Source: Pachyseris speciosa
Lineage: Eukaryota > Cnidaria > Anthozoa > Scleractinia > Pachyseridae
Length of the DNA stretch: 64,000 nucleotides
Assembly (NCBI GenBank): GCA_016490735.1
Contig: JAEMWC010000033.1
Coordinates: 1,195,001-1,259,000 of the forward strand
Direction: 5' to 3'
Shown piece after piece: positions 27,901 through 39,900 of this stretch. Numbering within the stretch: the first letter of the stretch is position 1; each line of letters starts with the position of its first letter. The notes under the pieces are model-generated. The model saw only the letters and a program-made list of their open reading frames with translations, made no database searches and had not been told where the DNA came from. A program made the translations under genes and the position numbers.

Positions 27901-30900
27901 GGTCCCCTCAGAAACTCGCACCTTCGGCGCTCGTGATGTGACCTCCCCCCAATAAATTTAACCCTGCTACGGCACTGAGTAGTTTTAGTTTTGCACCTGT
28001 AGCATTTATTACCAGCAGCTGTGTTAGATGGTTATTAGAGCTACTATCTCCCATTTTCCCAACTGCCCTGAAGAGGGTATATATAGGGTTATTAGCACGT
28101 TTGAGGTGCCCCTTTCAGTCACGCTAAAAAGTACAAGAAATCAGTTAGCAATGACAAAGACAGAAAGCAGTACCGTTGACGAAATTGGCGTTATAATTGG
28201 TAGTGGTACCTCAAGTCCCCAATTGTACAAATCGTAAATCCAGAAAAACTGTATATGAGTAATTCATTTTAGAATGTTCTCTAAAACAAATCTCTGAAAA
28301 AGAGGATAGTGATCATTAAGAAGGAAAAAGTGTTAGACCTCAGATTTAGTATTCATCTAAGCTAGAAAGTGTTTAATAGGTTACTCGAAGCATCAAAGGC
28401 AGTTGGTAGTTTTGTTGGGTATCCTGGGTATTCAGCGCGTTGTATGACAATGACATGGAGTAGTGACATTACATCAACAACACATCTTTGTTTCACCGTC
28501 AGATCCAGTGCAACTTTAAACTATCGTATATTCTTTCTTTATCATGCGTGTCAAATCACCTTGCAAACAACAGTGATGTGAAGGCTTCAGCATACTTTAA
28601 AATGTCATGAAATGCGATGATTCGAGCAAACTGAGCAACCTGGATATTACGGTTATCGATTGTGTGAAAAGTCAACACTAAAATATCACTGCCCAAGCGC
28701 AGGTGATCGTTTGTAACGAAGGTCAGTGGGGATAAAAACCAATCTTCGACCACTAGTTTTGCGAGATAAGCATACCACAGCTAGTTTCTGGTCTGTTATA
28801 GCTCTCAGTGCTAAGATTTTTTAGGAATTTTGGCTTCAATAACCGAAAGTGTAATTCGATTAGTCGCTATTGTCGACATTTCCATGTTGTAATTTCCTTG
28901 AAAAGGACCGGGTTTCTTCGTATCTGTAAATAAAAGCCCCAGACTAATTTTCATTTCCCTAGAAAGAAGACCACTTCTACTTAGTAAAACCTTAATTTCA
29001 AGTGATTCTGAGCTATACCGCATGGGAAAAATGTTTCTTGAGAAATTGATCCAAAGTTTGATTTGATAACGAACAAATATTGCCGATTTTCAAAAAATTC
29101 CCAGAAATTCAAAATGACGTTAATGATGCTGTTCTTAGGCTTAAATTATTTGTCAATCCCACCTACGTAGATGTGCTATTTTGTAAAATGTTGTATCTTT
29201 ACTTTCCGCATTAATTTCGGCCAATTTCCCTCCGCACGGCCGCCGTTACAGTTTTCGTAGATTTTCTAGAAAATAAAAATAAATTTGAACAAAAAAATAA
29301 TAGCACGTTTATTGGCTCATGGCTCATGGGTATCTCTGAACGAAATGTGAAGGTTTTCAAATTCCGAAGCATGTGCCACATTTTTTTTTTCTTTTACGCG
29401 GTCCCCCGAGAAATTTTCTCTTAACACTCAAAGCCAATAGTTCACAATCTACATCAAATATCTACTCTGCTTAGTATATAATCTGGTGCATGATATGTTT
29501 GTTTGTCCCTTTTGTCCTTGTTCGTCTTCATTTCTGCAAAAAGATCCAAAAACTACAGCGAAATCCTCCCACGCTCGACGTGTCAAGCGTCTTATGAAAC
29601 AGCTGTTGAGGGTCCCCCAGGGGTTTTTGGGGAATAAGGGAACACGGGAAATTTGGCAACGGGAACACGGGAACAAAGCAAAAAAATCGCTGGGAACAAG
29701 GGAACATCAAATAGGTTAGGGAACGGGGAAACAAACATAAAAAATTACAAGGCCCTACGTTTTTTACATAAACGTGGGGGTGATAGAAGATTTTCTGCTG
29801 TTTTCTGATTTCTTTCGCGAGTTTTTGTTGCCATATTTCATGTCTACTCGTCTCTGACCGTTTCTAGCTCTAGAAATAATAATCAAAATTTATCAGCAAC
29901 ACTGTAGACCTTCGATCAGTTATTTTGTTTTGTTCAGACTGGTTAATTAGGACGTATATGCAAAGAATAAGAGAAAAAATTTAATCGTGAAAGGGTAACA
30001 AGGGAACAAGGTGTCATTTTGGACGGGAACAAGGGAACAGAGTTAAAATTTCGCAGGGAACACGGGAACACAGACCCCCCCCTCCCCTGGGGGACCCTCG
30101 CTGTTGCGTGAGTCGAGATTGTGCTGTCCGTAACATGAAACGCAAGGAGATCCGACTACTTCAGTTTTATTTCCGGGTTGTGAAAAATATTCGATCACTG
30201 ACCTACATGTTATAGTTGCGCCAATGGAATGAGCTGAAGCTCAAATTTTCATAAGTTGTCATTGTACCGTGATTACAGATTCCTGGTCCTCGAACGTGTC
30301 AAAAAATCCACTAGTGCAATGTAAATAATTTGTTCTTCAGTTTGTTTGTTTGTTTTAGTTAAGCACTTTTTTATTTGTCCTGATTGTCTATTAGATGAGC
30401 AGATAATCTAATTCGTTGTGCAATACTTTTTTACCGCCTCATTATATAAAGCATGTGCACAAAGAACAACGTCCCAATACAGTCTAATCTTGTGCTTGCG
30501 GTATCCATTTTGGTAGCGTAGTTTCGTGGTATATAGTTTTCTCTAGCACTGAAAATAAGAAAGCTTCATTGCCAGCTAGAACACATCTGCTCGCTAATGT
30601 GGACGATACAGCATGCGAATATGGAGCGTTGGTTGGGGGAAAGTGCGGTTCAAGTACCAAATACCCGGGCACACTGAGTACGAGAGAGTGCAACCAGTGA
30701 ATTGAGCTCCACTTCACAGACACCCTACAAGTCAGTATTGCTAACTGTGGTTTGAAGACGGAAGCAGAGCTGATATTAGCGAGGGTTGGTAAGGTTGAGA
30801 CACACCTTCTTTTTACTTTCGTGTTTAATATGCTGTATTATTATATGACTGGCTCTTTCCGCGGTCAAGATGAATCAATTCTCCTGCTGTGATTGGCTAC

Positions 30901-33900
30901 CCGCGAGGTCAAGATGGAGCCATCTTGACCGCTCGGGATAGCCTGTTCGTCCCGCGTTTTACTATCTTTTAATTGTGTCCTTTGATTCATATAATAAATC
31001 CTTTATTGACCCCGCTTGTTCAGTCAAGATGGCCGGATATTGGCCTCGTTCTTTTTTTGCGTGTTTATGGACCTCGACTTCGTCTCTGTCCATAAACACG
31101 CAAAACAAGAACTTGGCCAATATCCTGCCATCTTGACGTCACGCTTGGCCAATAACCCATATCGGTGGTGTTGTGCACGCGCGCACCGGAGTTGCAAGGC
31201 AGGTAAAAATAAATAGGTTTACCTATTGCCTCATAACTTGATTTATTAATCAACGGGTGTCAAAAGCGTATAACACTTTTTTGCAAGCTAGAGCTAATGT
31301 ATAACACTCTACATGCGATTTCCTTGCTCTCGGTCTGATCTTTTTGGTATTTTATCAAGTGAAAGAGCAATCAGGAATTATAAAGTGCTTGTTGATTGGC
31401 CAAGATAAGGAATATCCATGCACATTCCCCGAGAAATTCAGTTTTATTCTATTTTTATTTTTTGCATCTTCCTCTGACATAATTAATGGCCGTTCCCCAC
31501 AGCACACGGAGATGAAGATATACGTTGTAAGATTGAAGAAAAATCTTTTACCCGACCCGGTTTTATGCTTTCTTCAGTTCCATACCCAAGTTCTACACAA
31601 CATACAACCGGAACATAGTTCTGAAAAAAAGTCAACTTTTAGGCTCAAGTGGCTGATATTCTGTATTCTGAGAGCTGTTCATGACGATTATTTTGCTGTT
31701 TAAGAATAAGGGACTTCGTACTTCTACGGTAGTCCCCGGTAAGATAAGGTAGCCTGGGAATAAAAATAGATTTGATAACATGCTGAGGGAACCAGCACAC
31801 TTTGCATTCATTCCTAGAGGAGCTGGAAATAAAACAAGGCTGGATCCTTGAGCATGTCTTGAGGATTGTGAATAAACTTGGGACTGAAAATATATCGTGT
31901 GATATAACATTTTGCCATAAATTTTACCTTTACTTCCTTTGCTGGCAAAATTCGTGCTATGAACGATCACCTATCAAAGCAATAAACATCTGCTCCCCTC
32001 TATCATGAAAAAAAAAAAAAAAAAAAAAAAACTTTCCCTTTAGAATGTATTTTGCTATCGTCTCTCGCGTCTTGTAATGCGAAGGCGGACATCGACTGCA
32101 CCGGAAAGAAGATAAGTGTTACCCTTGTCCCTTAGCGATTCTTGAAATATTTCCTCAGTCGGGCAATGAATATACCCATGCGCTCCTGATATACCTAAAT
32201 TATAGCTCTCATTATTTTTATTTTGATTTTTATTCCAGGTATATTTTAATTTCATGACTCGAGCTTTGAAATGTCGATTTGCCTGAAGCACCGGCAGGAT
32301 TCTGGTATCGGATGGCGCTGTCGGCAAAAGTTACAGTTCGAATTAGTGCTACGAGTCAGGGCGTGGTTTATTTTCCTACCGTGACGTCATCAAATTGTAA
32401 AATCAAAGTAATAAGGTTTTCTGACTTTTCATTTATATCAGGTTGAAGATAACTACAAATAATTATTTTCTCGAGTTTCCAATTCCTTAGCGTCTTTAGT
32501 TTTTTAAGAACGGAAATTTTCATAGTGCGTGACCAAGGTATGTCAACTGTATGGCTGAAAAATAGTTTTCCCTTATCATTTTCACATGTTAAAATATTTC
32601 AAGAATTCGAATATGTATACGTATAGTAGCTCAGAAACAAAAAGAAAGCCCCTTTATGGCATAAGTTAATGTACACTGTATTGGTTGATTTTGGGTACCT
32701 TACTTGTACATGTACTCACTTCAGTGTATATGGCATCTGCATACAATTACAAAGCTCTTTAAAGTTGCGTGAAAATTAAAATTTTAGGCAGATAACTCAG
32801 AAACGGTGTGCCACACAGATCTGAGGCTTGTGAAATTGCTCATTCGTAGTCTTTTGTCGCATCTCATTTTCTTGGCTTCTTTCGTGGAACGGTTTCGGAA
32901 TTTATTCTTGTGCGCCGGGTTTTTTGCGTGACGGTGAAAACGATCTATATTAAAAGACTACTGTACGGCATCAGACAAGTGAGCAGGGGAACTCTGCCGA
33001 GTTCAGGTTATCAGTGTTCTATTGTGATTTGCAATTTTTTTTTCAATCTCGAATTTATTTTTTCCTAACAAGCTCATGTTAACAAAGTGCCTGTTTTCGA
33101 TCTCCGTTTGTTGTTGTTATGCAACACAATCTCGAATCACGCAACAGCACTTCCACAAGACTCGTGACACGTCGATTTTCGCTGGTAGTATTTGCGGAAA
33201 TGAGGACGAACAAGGACAAAAGGTACAAACAAACATAGCGTGCACCTGATTATATACTACACAGGATAGATATTTGGTGTAGATTTTGAACTATTGGCTT
33301 TGAGTGATAAGAACTTGACCCAGTGCATGTTCGCATTTATTTGGCGAGGCAAGTTTAGTACCTAAAAGCTGGGATATGAGTTCTTTTCGGCTGAAAATTG
33401 TTGTAAATTTTGCATTCAATGTCTATGAAGCATGTATGTATAATTGTAAGACTTGAGATTGCCTAGATTGCTTAAATTACACTTATTTTGGCTGAAATAT
33501 TTGTTTGAGTATTCATTTGTGTCGCGCCGAACCTCAAACTGTCAAGTCAGAAGGGTCAAATTTCACTCAAGTGCTCCGTGAATTTCGCGTTCCCAAAAAT
33601 TCATTTCATATGTTGCCCAAAGTTTCAAAAACATATTTTGAAAGCTTTTTGATTGCTTTTTAATGTAGAATGGTTTTTGTTGTTTGAAATTAGGTACCGG
33701 GTGTGATTTTTGGCCTTCGAATTTCGACAAAATTTTCCTCCCGCGAAATCCTCAAAATTTTGTAAATATTTCAAAATATGTAAAATATTCTAGTTGCAAT
33801 CAATTCAAGGGCACGACCACTCAAAATGCGTGTTCAAACCTCTTGAATGTGATAAGAAGCTTTTTGGCTTGAATAATATTTCAATTAGATTCAAATCGAG

Positions 33901-36900
33901 CTCTGTCCGTAGCCCGGTCTACGGCCTCGAAAAAGCGATCTGGCAGAGGTTATATTAAAAGCGCCCGCACTTGACACATATGACCAAAATATTCATCCGA
34001 TGAAGTAAAATTTATATTTTCATTAATAGAATACCTAGGGTAGTCCACAGAATTTTTTTCGGATTTTCCGAATTTTTTATAATTCTTACCTCTGGTCGAT
34101 ATTTACAGACATCCGCTCTAAAGTATTTTTTTTACTGATCTTGAAATGTTTAAACTACAACTGATTGTGCTGTAAGAGGATGTCACAGATTATCCTGTCT
34201 TTCAAATCAGTTTAGCCCTTTTGGTTCACTGACTGCCTAATATCTGGCAAATGCAACCATTTGCAACCACTTATAATTATGGTTGGAGACTTTCTGTGAC
34301 ATTTCTAACATACTGATAGAGTCACGCATACAGTGTGTAACTAAAACTGGATCAAATCATGGACCTGGTTTTTGCCAATAAAGTCTCCATATGATTCCAG
34401 AAATTAGATTTCAACATTCAGGAATTTAGTATTAAGTAATTTTGAAGTATGTAAACCACAACTAATTGCACTATGAAAGGATGCCACAGATTATCTTCCC
34501 TTCAATGCCCTCTATTACTGTTCTTAATCCTCTGTTCTTAATCAATTGTATTTTGGGACCTGACTCATCCATAATGCACTGCGTGCACATAGTGAAGTCT
34601 CCCATTTTTGATGCTACTCTTATAAGTCAAGTATATATTGTAATATATTTTAGAAAATATCGCAACAAATCAATTTTTAAAAAATGACAAGATTAGACAG
34701 AACGGCCAACTACGAAACAACTTTTTGACTTATTTTTCTGACTGTTCTCTTTTTTTCAGCTAAAACTGCTTTTATTCATTTCCTTTGAATAATAAATACT
34801 GCCATCCCCTGCTAGCAGAGGCCTCTTTTCCATGTATTAAGCATGCGGGACAAAAGACACCTCTGCCATGGGTCGAAACGGTCTTTGATTAAGCCGCTGT
34901 CCGAGTTCGTGGACGGAAGATTTAAAACGCATGCTCCATGTATTGTTTGTCATTTGATCACGTGCTAAAAGCATCACGTGATTCTTCAGTCACTAAGACT
35001 GGACCCATGGCAGAGGTCTCATTTACCCAGCACGCTCAATACAAGGAAAAGAGGCCTCTGCTAGTAGGGAAATACTGCCGGTAACTCTTTTTAAATACCT
35101 TTAATTAAAGCAAATGTCTCTGTAAAGTAAATGAGAAGAAGTTGGCGTGCATGAAAACAAGAGCTAATTTGATTCCCTTCAAATAATTTTAAAACAGTCT
35201 AAATGTATCAAGCAAACTTAAGCAAAGCAAAAAGATGAAGCCTTCTTAACTTCCGTATAAGAATTCCCAGTTAAGAGAGCTTTGGTTTAGAATTCATTCA
35301 GAATTTCATAAGTACAGTACATTGTAAGTTCAATTTAAAAAGTAAAGGAATTCCAAGGCCACCTTATGAAGTTGTGACATTTCAAACAACGAGGCAATTT
35401 TCGAGGTCTGAATTTGCTTAATGGCAGGAAATGAACCTTGCAAATATAGCTTAAGAAAGCTTGAATAATAAAGCAGACTTAATTTATTTAGTATGGGTAT
35501 GTCTGGTAATACCTAAAGCTAGGAAAAGCAGCTGGGAAAATTATCATCCAATGTCAAGAAGACTTTTTAGCTTGAAATCTTCAAGCTATAATTATTTTGA
35601 ACTTCACATTCATTTTAAACTGGCTACTACAAGAAGTTATGATTTACAAGAAAGGAAAGCAGTGTGCTACCACATTTAGAATTAAAAGTGACACGAAACT
35701 TAGCTTATTGAGAAGCATTTAATAATTACTCTGACTGTGAAGTTGAAGTCCTGAGTTTCCACAACAGCTGAGTTGAACATCTACATCAAAAGAAAACATT
35801 GTGTGGTTTAAATCAGTCTTCTTGGTGAGATCACTGTATTATTAAGTCAACAGTTCTACTCTTAATACTCTATGAAGTCATTTTCAACTTCATGATCATT
35901 TAGTTGCAAATTAAGATCATGCACACTCAAACAAGACACGCACTGAGTGAGTCAATCTCCATGGAAGGCATTTAAGAGCGCCAGTACAACTCAAATTGTC
36001 TGCCATTTCGCTTAAAAATTTCGAATCATGCCCTGAAGAGGCTAAGCAAAAAGAACAGTCTAACAGCCTCAAATGTAGGTTGAAGAAAATCACATGGTTG
36101 ACCTATAAGCTTGAGCTTAAATACACGTACTGCAGAACCCAATTTCTAAGCCGATCTTTCACCAAAATTCATATCATTTGGGTTAAAATAAAGCTTACCT
36201 GTTTCAAAAGGGTAGTGATCTTCGTCTTCTTGTCTTGAACAACCATTGTTTAAGCTTAAAAGAAACCTAACTCCAGTAGAAAACACCCGAAACGAACTCT
36301 TATCGTGAAAATCTCACCAATTTCTCACTTGGAACGCGTTAGCGTGAGTCAACTAGGGGGATCCGGGGGCATGCTCCACTGGAAAAGTCCTCCGAAATGG
36401 CTGGAAATGCATTGAAAATTAACATGGTGCGGTGAAACTTAAATACTTTCGGCAACAAAACAGTGGTGTTTTAAAATAAAAATAATCAGTTTTCGATAAA
36501 ACGTTAAATAGAAAACTAACTTCGAGTTTTTAGTATTACTTGCTTTTTACTGTTAAAAAGTGGGGGGAGGGGGTTAGCCTCCCCAGCCCCTCCCCTCCGC
36601 GATGCCTGAATATGTAACTAAATCCTGAGTTCTAAGAATTCCTTGTTGAAATATCATTCGTTAGAGGTCCTCATGACATAAAATACTCGACAATCTTGAG
36701 TAGTCCCTCAGAGAAGATCGTGAGAGTGTAATTATCTTTTCAATATCCTGCAAGTCCTCACTATAAAATCTATTAACGATCCTATCAGAGACCTTGCAAT
36801 TGCATTGATTACAAGGATCATTTAAAGATTTCAAGATAAGAGCCTTAAAAAACGTTGAGGAATTTTAACAATCCTCATTAGAAGATCTTTTCAAGATTCG

Positions 36901-39900
36901 TTTGAAGATTCTTTTAAGATCCTTAAGCCGGGGAGTCCTCTTAAAATCCTCTAGAATATTTCGGGATCCTGGCAAGATCTTTGCAATTTGATTGAAAAGA
37001 TCCTTCCAAGATCCTGTAAGAATCCTAATCGAATCCTTAAAGATCTTAAAGGATCCTAATAAAGATCTTTTCAAGGTCTCATTGAAGATCCTTTTAAGAT
37101 CATTGAGGGATCCTTATAAAATCGTTGAGGATCTTGAAGGATCCTGTCAAGGATCTTAGCAAATTATTGAAAGGATCTTTTCACAATCCTGCAAGGATCC
37201 TCATGAAATCCTTAAGGATCCTACTAAAGATCTTTTCAAGATCCTGTTTCAGATCCTTTTAAGATCCTTGAAGGATCCTTACCAAATCCTTAAGGATCCT
37301 ACTAATGATCTTTTCAAGATCCTGCTTAAGGATCTTTTAAACATCCTGCTTAAGATCCTCAAAGGATCCTCATCAAATCCTTAAGGATCCTACTAAAGAT
37401 CTTTTCAAGATCCTGTTCAAGCTCCTCTTAAGATCCTTCAAGGATCCTAGTAAAAATCCTTGAGGATCTTGAAGGATCCTCACGAATATCTTTGAGCTGA
37501 ACTTCACCAGGATCTTTGCGAGATCCTCACAAGATCCTCACCAAGTCCATGAGGATCTTTGTTACTAGTTTTAGAAATAAAAGATCTTTAAAGATCTTTT
37601 GAAGATCCTTAGAAGATCCTTAAAGGATCCTCATCTTTAAAGATCTTTGGCAGGTCTTTGAAGATCTTTGAAGATCCTTAAAGATCCTGTGAGGTTTTTC
37701 ACCAGGGATGGTCACTAAATCAGTAAACAGTGTGATTAGTACTTTAGTATTTGCTGTGCTAATTTGCACGTGTTATTCAGTACCTGCATGTGATCTCCAG
37801 TGAAGACAACTTTCGTGTTAGGTCCAGCGAAAACCAGTGGAGTGAGCGCCTCGGGTTCAAGTGCTTGGGCGGCCTCGTCGATAAGAATGTGAGTGAAGAA
37901 ACCATGAAACACTTGGAGATCAAGAAACACCTGTGATGTGCTTAGAGTGGTGATTACCACTCGATGCTCGATTAGATCATCGCGAGAAGGCAGCATGAAC
38001 TTGTCATCTTTGATTAGACAATAATTTCTCGCTATCTCGGATGCGGTTTCCAGTCTAAAATGAGTTAGATTTCTCTTTACTTAAGTGTGTTTGCCGTAGC
38101 AGCTGGAAAGCCATTAATTGGAAGTACCTTTTTACTGTCCTTGCGTGCGCTTCTCAAAACCCCGGAAAACATTTCGGGCACGCCCGAGAAGTATTTTTCA
38201 AATCGGTTTTTTGTCGATTGGTATTTGCTTTTTGGGCAAACTAGCCCAATTTATTTCTCAATTTTATAGCGTGCGTTACTAAAAGATTATTAAACATATT
38301 AGAAATTGAATTTCGGGTAATGAACCCAGTGCACGTAAAATAGTTTTCTGGCCCGAAACGTTTTCGGGAGGTTTAAGAAACGCGCTCAAGTTGTCAAACA
38401 AGAAAATCTTGCGCTTTAAGGAAATGAAAAATCTTCAGATTGTATATTTTTAAATAAACTAGATTTTTGAAAACCTGTCAAGTGAACAATTCAGCCATTT
38501 AACCGGAATAAGACCAAAACGCGATCTTTTTGGGTCCGAGAAGCCCGAAAATTACAGCAACAGGAAAGGGAAAGGGAACGTAGAGATAGCGAGGAGGAGA
38601 CAAGAAGGAGAAGAGAAAAACCCAATGGTCTCACTCTATTTAACAATTAGATTATGAGCTCGAGATTTCTATCGCGTGATAGCTGATGAGGGCGCCGCCC
38701 GATTCAGCTATCACGGATAGAAATCGAGAGCGAATAATCTAATTGTTTTAGTATAAATCTATTAGTCGTTCAAAACTAAACAAGTCAGTTATCTAAATCC
38801 TCCTCGTAGACACTTCGAAAACGCGAAGAAGAGGCCGGCATTTTGTTGATAATCGCTACTCACTATCTACCACAGAATAGATAGCGAGTAGCGTAGCCAA
38901 TCAGAGAACGGTATTCGTGATAGAACGCTAGTAGATTTATACTAAAACTCATTGTTATTGCTCTTACCAATGAAAGTTGTGTTGAGTCTGGCCAAAAGTA
39001 AAAAGCTAAGATAATTTCTTTGGCTACGTTTCGTATAGAATTAGGGTCCTACACGAAAAACTCGCACACTGCAGCAATTTTTTCTCTTGTTCTCGCATCT
39101 ACCGAAAAACCTGAGAGTGGATTATTTCTATTTGAAACATTCCAGTCTTAGAATGCTTTGGTAGCTTTACAACGTTTCTTGCATAAGCAGGGGAATTGCA
39201 CGTAAGTTTATAAAGTTCATGACAAAAACATTAACGGCTTCATTAAGCTCCTTTAAATACCTCCTCATAGGCTGATACACCCTCAGTGGTCTAGAAGCAG
39301 GTATGCCGTTCTGCTCAGTCAAGTACTTATGTAGCAGCTCCACATGAATATCAGCTGCCCGGTTAGAATGAGTGCAAAGAAGGATCCTGTGTGACTTGTG
39401 TATTTGGACGAGTAGACGAACAGCTTGATTCAACGTGAACGTTTTTCCTGTCCCAAATGGGCCGAACACCACAATAGGCGGTGCATTGTATTCTGGAGAA
39501 GCAATCCGCTTGAGTACAGTCTTCTGGCTTTCATTTAGTCGCTGATCGAGTAGCCATTTCCAGCGAATTTTTACCTACAGGTTTTGAACACATGGTTATT
39601 TCACCAAAACGTTTTTCACCAAAAGTGATCATGCAATCCTAATTGTTTGGAGGTTTGTTGGTACCATGACGAATCCCTAATTTACGAAGTATGAACAAAT
39701 CACAGAACTTACTCCCTTCTCTGCACGAGAAGAGTAAAAATTATATTGATATACAAGTACAAACACTTGCATCATGATAACAAGTTCAGTAAAGATGCCG
39801 GAATGGTGTGTTCTATGATTCCAGCAATTTTACTCAAAAACTAATTAAAATCTATCGTGCGAATATAGCTAATGTGGACTACACTGAGAAAAAGGCGTCC

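Larger units (their letters stand above)
29425..33306. mobile_element. 3.9 kb element with long terminal inverted repeats, TTAA-like target site
   Basis: Ends CACTCAAAGCCAATAGTTC and its inverse; the arms are about 200 bp (29425-29607 plus 30106-30140, against about 33110-33306). It is flanked by TTAA (29421-29424) and ATAA (33307-33310). Copy A has a single TTAA at the equivalent place. No transposase was recognised, so it is probably non-autonomous. TTAA would suit a piggyBac-type mechanism, but the termini are not the usual CCC; a 3-bp TWA site of Harbinger type is the alternative. Confidence 0.75.
28690..34118 (-). repeat. Unidentified repeat family, copy B, split by an insertion
   Basis: Inverse of copy A in two pieces, 28690-29424 and 33307-34118, interrupted by a 3.9 kb element. 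Identity is visible over most of the 1.5 kb by eye. Confidence 0.8.
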
